Assembly: GCA_024742495.1 (NCBI GenBank)
Contig: JANSYJ010000003.1
Coordinates: 310,001-374,000, forward strand
From: Bacteroidota bacterium
GTDB taxonomy: Bacteria; Bacteroidota; Bacteroidia; Flavobacteriales; Schleiferiaceae
Direction: 5' to 3'
DNA length: 64,000 nucleotides
The notes below the pieces were generated by a model that was not told the origin of the DNA, searched no databases, and saw nothing but the letters and a program-made list of their open reading frames with translations. The stretch's first letter is position 1; every line of letters starts with the position of its first letter. A program made the position numbers and the translations under genes. Shown here piece after piece: positions 59,941-64,000 of this stretch.

Positions 59941-62355
59941 TTAATTCCTTTCTCCTTTTAATTGCCTGCGGGTACGATCATAGTCTAAAAAGTAGGCTAA
60001 ACGAATCGAAAGGTTGTTTTGAACCGGTGATGTGAAGGCATTGTCGAGGTTTTGAAGATAACTATCTTCAATATTATCGCCAACATTGGAAAGTGCTACT
60101 CGATATAGTATAACCATTTCACTCGCCGGAGCAAACCACCATGAAAAGCGAAGGTCGAGGTTTAAAGTATTGAAATAAAGGTCATTATTCAAATCATCGT
60201 CGCGCAAGCTCAAATTGCCATCACTTCTTAAATCATAATAACTATCGTATTCCACTCTGCTCCAAAATTGACGTAAACGCAAACCTAAAGTAGCTTTAGG
60301 GTTAATGGCATAACGACCATCAATTAATAGGGTGAGGTTTTTTACATCCCGCTCACCAAACACGGGCTCTCCCGCTTCAATGGATGCAAATCCACGATCG
60401 GCATAAGTAAGGTCAAAAGTGGCTTGAGGGATTATAAAGAAATGGTCTCCTAATCGAACACGCGGTTCAATATTTATATTGTAATAATTACGGCCCCACT
60501 CGGGGGTACTGCTGTAAACTAAATCGAGATCTAAAGCTAGAGGCTTTCTATAATCGGTAGATAGAAAGTAGGTAGTTGAATAGTTTAATGGCTTTCTAAA
60601 ACTAGCGTCTGCCACTCTTGGCTCAAAATAATCGTTGGCTGGAATGGGCCTAAATCGCAGCCGAAGCCCAGTTCCTGTAAAGTCTCTTAGTAGAAAAAAG
60701 CTGTTGAGGCCCAAATAAAACTCTTCGAACTTCTGGTTTTCATAAAGCATCGAATAGACCGAGAAAATGGTGAAGGAAGTTCTATTGAATAATCCACTAG
60801 GCTTAAAGGTGGCATATTCGAGTTCACTGTAATTGCGAATCCAGTTATTTCGGGCCTGAAAACCAAGGTCATTAGGATTGTAGTCTTCCGTTATAACCGT
60901 TTGCTGGGTAGCCCATCGCCAATTGCCATCTACATCTCCAAAGCGAAAGTAATATTGCTCGCCACTGGTATTGGCTCGACCTTCATTAAATTGATCACTT
61001 CGCTTTAATTCAAGATCCACTCTATACTGACCGCTTTTAGTAAAAATACTGGCCAGAAGCCCCGCGACATTGGCATCCGTAAACTCTCCATTTCTTAAGG
61101 TATTGGTGTTGATGAAGCTCACACTGGAGTTGCGATTAAAGCGCTGATCAAGCACAAAAATATTGTAATTGGTAAGCGGTTCTAATAGGGCCTTTTTTTG
61201 AGTGCCTGCCGAATCAATTATACTATAGTTATTATCGGTAACCGCATTTAATACTCCGATACCCAGATTGCCATTAGTGCGCCCGGATATTTTGGTAGCA
61301 TTTAAGAGACGGGTAAACTCAGTTCGTACCGTAATATTGGTGTCATTACCGCTCAAATCTTGATTGGTAATATTCCGTGGAGCTCCGCCAATTCTCCGCG
61401 AATAAAAAAGGTTTCCCAAGCTAAATAGCTCCGTACCCTCATTAAAAAACTGCCGATTTTCATCGAACTGTATTTCAAAGGCGCTCAAGTTTAAAAACTG
61501 ATCGTCAAAAGCCACCTGTCCAAAATCCGGAATTAGGGTAGCATCAAGGGTGAAACTTTCATTAATCCCATACTTCAAATCCATTCCGGCATTAAAATCC
61601 AAATTGGTTTCTCCCATGAAGTTATCTACATAAGAAGAGGCGTAAGGCATTAGGGATAAGCGAATGGGCGGATTAATATCTCTTATATTCTTTAATACCC
61701 CAGCTTGATATTCCCAACTATAACCTGATCCGCGGTCAATGTAATTCCAAGAATACTCCTTACGTGAGCGCCGAATACTGCGAATAACATTAAAGCCCCA
61801 ATCCTTTTGCATCTGACTGGGAAAGCGCAGAGATATATAGGGGATTTTCACTTCACAAACCCATCCTTCATCGGTAATTTGAACGGCCGAATACCAAATT
61901 GAATTAATGGAATAGTCATCCCCATTAGCAGTGGTTCTGCTATCGCCTTGAGTGCCAGCAGCGGTTACAAAAAAGGAAAAGTCATTCTGACCATCATTAA
62001 ATGGATTAATGGCAATGGCTAACCAATCATGGTTTTGATTAACATCATCTCTTTGGGTAATTTGTTTGAGAATAGAATCGGGGGCAGGATCCTTCATTAT
62101 TAAGCCAAAACAGATGGCTTCATCGGTATAAAAGACTTTTACTTTAGTTTCAAACTGTTTGGGGATTTCGTCACCATTTCCAGGCGAAAGCATCACAAAA
62201 TCAAGGGCTTCTGGGGCATGCTGCCAAATCGAATCATTTAAGAAGCCATCTACAATTATATCGGCATCCGTTTTTAGAGGTTCCAAACTTTTCTTCTGGG
62301 CATTTGCCGTGGAAAAGCAGAGTAGGCAGAGCAAAAATGCGGTTTGTTTAAACAT
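59941..62355 (-). CDS. DUF5916 outer-membrane protein with carbohydrate-binding-like domain
   Basis: An 804-residue exported protein. I use the ATG at 62355 (MFKQTAFLLCLLCFSTANAQ), which begins the signal peptide, not the ORF-track start at 62409. Residues about 25-220 form a CBM9-like domain (DADIIVDGFLNDSIWQHA, ISLRFPSQMQKDWGFNVIR in part), typical of DUF5916 proteins. The remainder is the DUF5916 domain, rich in alternating aromatic strands and ending in LSIRLAYFLDYDRTRRQLKGERN, consistent with a beta-barrel. Function unknown. The sequence between the barrel and the ABC ATPase is one base long. Confidence 0.85.
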   Translation of the reverse strand: MFKQTAFLLCLLCFSTANAQKKSLEPLKTDADIIVDGFLNDSIWQHAPEALDFVMLSPGNGDEIPKQFETKVKVFYTDEAICFGLIMKDPAPDSILKQITQRDDVNQNHDWLAIAINPFNDGQNDFSFFVTAAGTQGDSRTTANGDDYSINSIWYSAVQITDEGWVCEVKIPYISLRFPSQMQKDWGFNVIRSIRRSRKEYSWNYIDRGSGYSWEYQAGVLKNIRDINPPIRLSLMPYASSYVDNFMGETNLDFNAGMDLKYGINESFTLDATLIPDFGQVAFDDQFLNLSAFEIQFDENRQFFNEGTELFSLGNLFYSRRIGGAPRNITNQDLSGNDTNITVRTEFTRLLNATKISGRTNGNLGIGVLNAVTDNNYSIIDSAGTQKKALLEPLTNYNIFVLDQRFNRNSSVSFINTNTLRNGEFTDANVAGLLASIFTKSGQYRVDLELKRSDQFNEGRANTSGEQYYFRFGDVDGNWRWATQQTVITEDYNPNDLGFQARNNWIRNYSELEYATFKPSGLFNRTSFTIFSVYSMLYENQKFEEFYLGLNSFFLLRDFTGTGLRLRFRPIPANDYFEPRVADASFRKPLNYSTTYFLSTDYRKPLALDLDLVYSSTPEWGRNYYNINIEPRVRLGDHFFIIPQATFDLTYADRGFASIEAGEPVFGERDVKNLTLLIDGRYAINPKATLGLRLRQFWSRVEYDSYYDLRSDGNLSLRDDDLNNDLYFNTLNLDLRFSWWFAPASEMVILYRVALSNVGDNIEDSYLQNLDNAFTSPVQNNLSIRLAYFLDYDRTRRQLKGERN

Positions 62356-62435
62356 TATTAAACAGGGGAGATTAGTAAATGCGGGCAAAGGTAGATAAAA
62401 GGCTTGCAAAATTTTCCTGCCTTGATTTTGGATGG

Positions 62436-62443
62436 TATTTTTG
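62436..62443 (+). promoter_or_regulatory. Candidate -7 box before sucC (TATTTTTG)
   Basis: An exact TAnnTTTG match 27 bases before the chosen sucC ATG. It supports the start MNLHEYQGK over the ORF-track start upstream of the box. No -33 TTG at the standard distance is obvious. Confidence 0.45.
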
Positions 62444-62469
62444 CGGCGATTAGCATAAATAGCAAATTC

Positions 62470-63660
62470 ATGAATTTACACGAGTATCAAGGAAAAGATA
62501 TTTTAGCCTCTTATGGAGTACGCGTACAACGTGGTGTTGTAGCCTCTACCCCTGATGAAGCAGTAGCGGCGGCTGAAAAGCTAAATGAGGAAACAGGAAC
62601 CTCCTGGTGGGTGATTAAAGCTCAGATTCACGCCGGTGGCCGCGGTAAAGGTGGTGGCGTAAAATTGGCCAAGTCATTGGACGACGTTCGCCGCATTTCC
62701 GGAGAGATTCTCGGTATGATGCTTAAAACGCCTCAAACTTCGGCTGAAGGTAAATTAGTAAACCAAGTGCTTGTTGCAGAAGACGTTTACTATCCCGGAG
62801 AGAGCGAGACTTCTGAAATTTACATGTCGGTTCTTTTAAATAGAAATACAGGTCGCAATATGATCATGTATTCTACCGAAGGAGGAATGGATATCGAGGA
62901 AGTAGCGGATAAAACTCCAGAGCTTATTTTCACTGAGGAAATTGACCCTAAAGTAGGTTTACAAGGTTTCCAAGCTCGCAAAATCGCTTTCAACCTAGGT
63001 TTGAGTGGATTGGCATTTAAAGAAATGGTGAAGTTTGTGAGTAGCCTTTATAAGGCCTATGACGGAATTGATGCCAGCTTATTTGAGATTAATCCAGTAT
63101 TAAAAACTTCAGACGACAAGATTTTGGCCGTTGATGCTAAGGTAACCTTAGACGATAATGGCTTATTCCGTCACAAGGATTACGCTGAACTTCGCGACAA
63201 GCGTGAGGAGGACCCAATTGACGTAGAGGCAGGAGAAGCAGGTCTAAACTTCGTAAACCTTGATGGCAATGTTGGCTGTATGGTTAACGGTGCTGGACTG
63301 GCCATGGCAACCATGGATATTATTAAAATGGCGGGTGGAAATCCTGCTAACTTCTTGGATGTTGGTGGTACCGCTGATGCCGCAAGGGTAGAAAAAGCTT
63401 TTAGAATTATCCTTCAGGATGATAATGTAAAGGCCATCTTGGTGAATATTTTTGGTGGTATTGTTCGTTGTGACCGCGTGGCACAGGGAATTATTGATGC
63501 CTATAAAAACATCGAGAATATTAACATTCCAATTATTGTGCGATTACAAGGTACCAATGCAATTGTTGCTAAGGAAATGATCGACAATTCAGGTTTGGAA
63601 GTGCACTCCGCTATCGCATTGGCAGAGGCTGCTTCTAAAGTTCAGGAATTAGTAGGTTAA
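62470..63660 (+). CDS. sucC: Succinate-CoA ligase beta subunit
   Basis: A 396-residue subunit that, with SucD, links succinyl-CoA hydrolysis to ATP or GTP formation in the TCA cycle. I use the ATG at 62470 (MNLHEYQGKDILASYGV). The ATP-grasp domain shows KAQIHAGGRGKGGGVKLAKS and SLYKAYDGIDASLFEINPV, the latter holding metal-binding residues. The C-terminal CoA-ligase domain has GGTADAARVEKAF and LVNIFGGIVRCDRVAQGI. Length is as expected. sucD does not follow within the window; a terminator and a different gene do, so the subunits appear unlinked here. Confidence 0.96.
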   Translation: MNLHEYQGKDILASYGVRVQRGVVASTPDEAVAAAEKLNEETGTSWWVIKAQIHAGGRGKGGGVKLAKSLDDVRRISGEILGMMLKTPQTSAEGKLVNQVLVAEDVYYPGESETSEIYMSVLLNRNTGRNMIMYSTEGGMDIEEVADKTPELIFTEEIDPKVGLQGFQARKIAFNLGLSGLAFKEMVKFVSSLYKAYDGIDASLFEINPVLKTSDDKILAVDAKVTLDDNGLFRHKDYAELRDKREEDPIDVEAGEAGLNFVNLDGNVGCMVNGAGLAMATMDIIKMAGGNPANFLDVGGTADAARVEKAFRIILQDDNVKAILVNIFGGIVRCDRVAQGIIDAYKNIENINIPIIVRLQGTNAIVAKEMIDNSGLEVHSAIALAEAASKVQELVG

Positions 63661-63681
63661 TTACTGCCTAACTAGATATTT

Positions 63682-63711
63682 AGACCCCGGCTATGCAGTC
63701 GGGGTTTTTTT
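63682..63711 (+). terminator. Rho-independent terminator after sucC
   Basis: The stem AGACCCCG / CGGGGTTT encloses a loop containing CTATGCAG and is followed by a T run. It lies about 20 bases after the sucC stop and confirms that sucC ends its transcript. Confidence 0.82.
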
Positions 63712-63754
63712 ATACTAAAAATCAAAAGAGCCGTTATTGAGGCAAAAAGATAGC

Positions 63755-64000
63755 ATGAAAAAGAAGGGACTTACCTATTTGATTTTCACTATTGTGGTAC
63801 TCCTATTAATAATAATCTTTCGTCCTGTTCCGCAAATAGAAGAAGAGGATGCCCTCGTTTATGAAGGTCTTGTGGCGGATATTTATGAAACGGGAGAAAA
63901 GGATATTGCCTTTAAGCTCGAAGACGGAATGCTCTTTTATATTAATCGAGGTTTGGAGAGTGGATTGAACATCGATAGCCTAAAAACCGCTTATATGGGA
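63755..64000 (+). CDS. Membrane-anchored hypothetical protein, truncated by the window edge
   Basis: The ATG at 63755 opens a frame that runs off the window after 82 codons. It has a basic start (MKKKGLTYLIF), one hydrophobic segment (about residues 6-23) and a soluble region EEEDALVYEGLVADIYETGE, then KDIAFKLEDGMLFYINRGLE. The N-terminal helix suggests anchoring in the inner membrane with a periplasmic domain. I do not recognise the family from this fragment. The ORF track omitted it because no stop is present. Confidence 0.6.
   Translation, partial: MKKKGLTYLIFTIVVLLLIIIFRPVPQIEEEDALVYEGLVADIYETGEKDIAFKLEDGMLFYINRGLESGLNIDSLKTAYMG

Noticed and set aside
62159-62398. 79-codon plus-strand ORF antisense to the DUF5916 start
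   Set aside because: It lies opposite the signal peptide of a well-supported gene and has no recognisable protein features.

Overview
The window reads as a chromosomal segment of a Gram-negative Bacteroidota bacterium, most likely a marine flavobacterium. I infer this from several type IX secretion system (T9SS) C-terminal sorting domains, a TonB receptor with a carboxypeptidase-like plug extension, DUF4199, DUF5916 and START-like proteins, upstream boxes matching the Bacteroidota promoter element TAnnTTTG, and few Shine-Dalgarno sequences. The genus cannot be fixed from the sequence; a Cryomorphaceae or Schleiferiaceae-like organism is a guess. Coding density is very high, with many 1 to 17 base overlaps and TTG or GTG starts.

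Layout. 0.1-4.1 kb: DUF4199 protein, two family-2 glycosyltransferases and a convergent GT39-like membrane glycosyltransferase. 4.1-8.6 kb: MORN-like repeat protein, tRNA thiolase MnmA, a secreted subtilase and a nitronate monooxygenase in a tight run. 8.6-15.6 kb: two very large tandem paralogous surface proteins with type B T9SS/CHU_C ends, whose C-terminal halves share a 1,074-base block encoding identical protein. 15.8-22.4 kb: GuaB, three periplasmic foldase-type proteins (the middle one apparently without an intact parvulin domain) and a MoxR ATPase. 22.5-26.5 kb: PyrG, YidC and a DUF6438-like lipoprotein. 26.5-31.8 kb: on the minus strand a secreted metalloprotease, YigZ, an EamA transporter and RibD, then two small membrane proteins.

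32.1-38.2 kb holds the most striking feature. It is a single 2,024-codon gene, much richer in A+T than its surroundings, encoding an N-terminal Cap4/DUF4297-like nuclease, a STAND-type P-loop NTPase and about 1,500 residues of apparently helical repeat ending in a globular cap. This is the architecture of the Avs (antiviral STAND) phage sensors. It sits between two non-coding flanks, one with a long imperfect hairpin, beside a tRNA-Met gene whose 3' end faces the insert. No integrase or duplicated tRNA end is visible.

38.5-42.1 kb: tRNA-Met, START-like protein, PAP2 phosphatase, ArnT/GT39-like transferase and a polyprenyl-phosphate-type GT2. 42.2-46.8 kb: a TonB-dependent receptor and a secreted esterase whose T9SS sorting tail is thrown out of frame at a run of six G. 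46.8-57.2 kb: class IV aminotransferase, YqgE, PdxH, a large T9SS protein followed by a 59-codon small anchored protein missing from the ORF track, an outer-membrane protein, a probable inactive M1-peptidase/beta-barrel fusion, an MtfA-like peptidase, a DUF4442 thioesterase-like protein and an EamA exporter. 57.2-62.4 kb: a Kdo-synthesis operon (KdsC, KdsA, single-domain KdsD), a LolD-type ATPase and a DUF5916 outer-membrane protein. 62.5-64 kb: SucC and a truncated membrane-anchored protein.

Recurring themes are envelope building (Kdo, lipid-linked sugars, YidC, SurA-like foldases, LolD), T9SS cargo, and one likely horizontally acquired antiphage gene.
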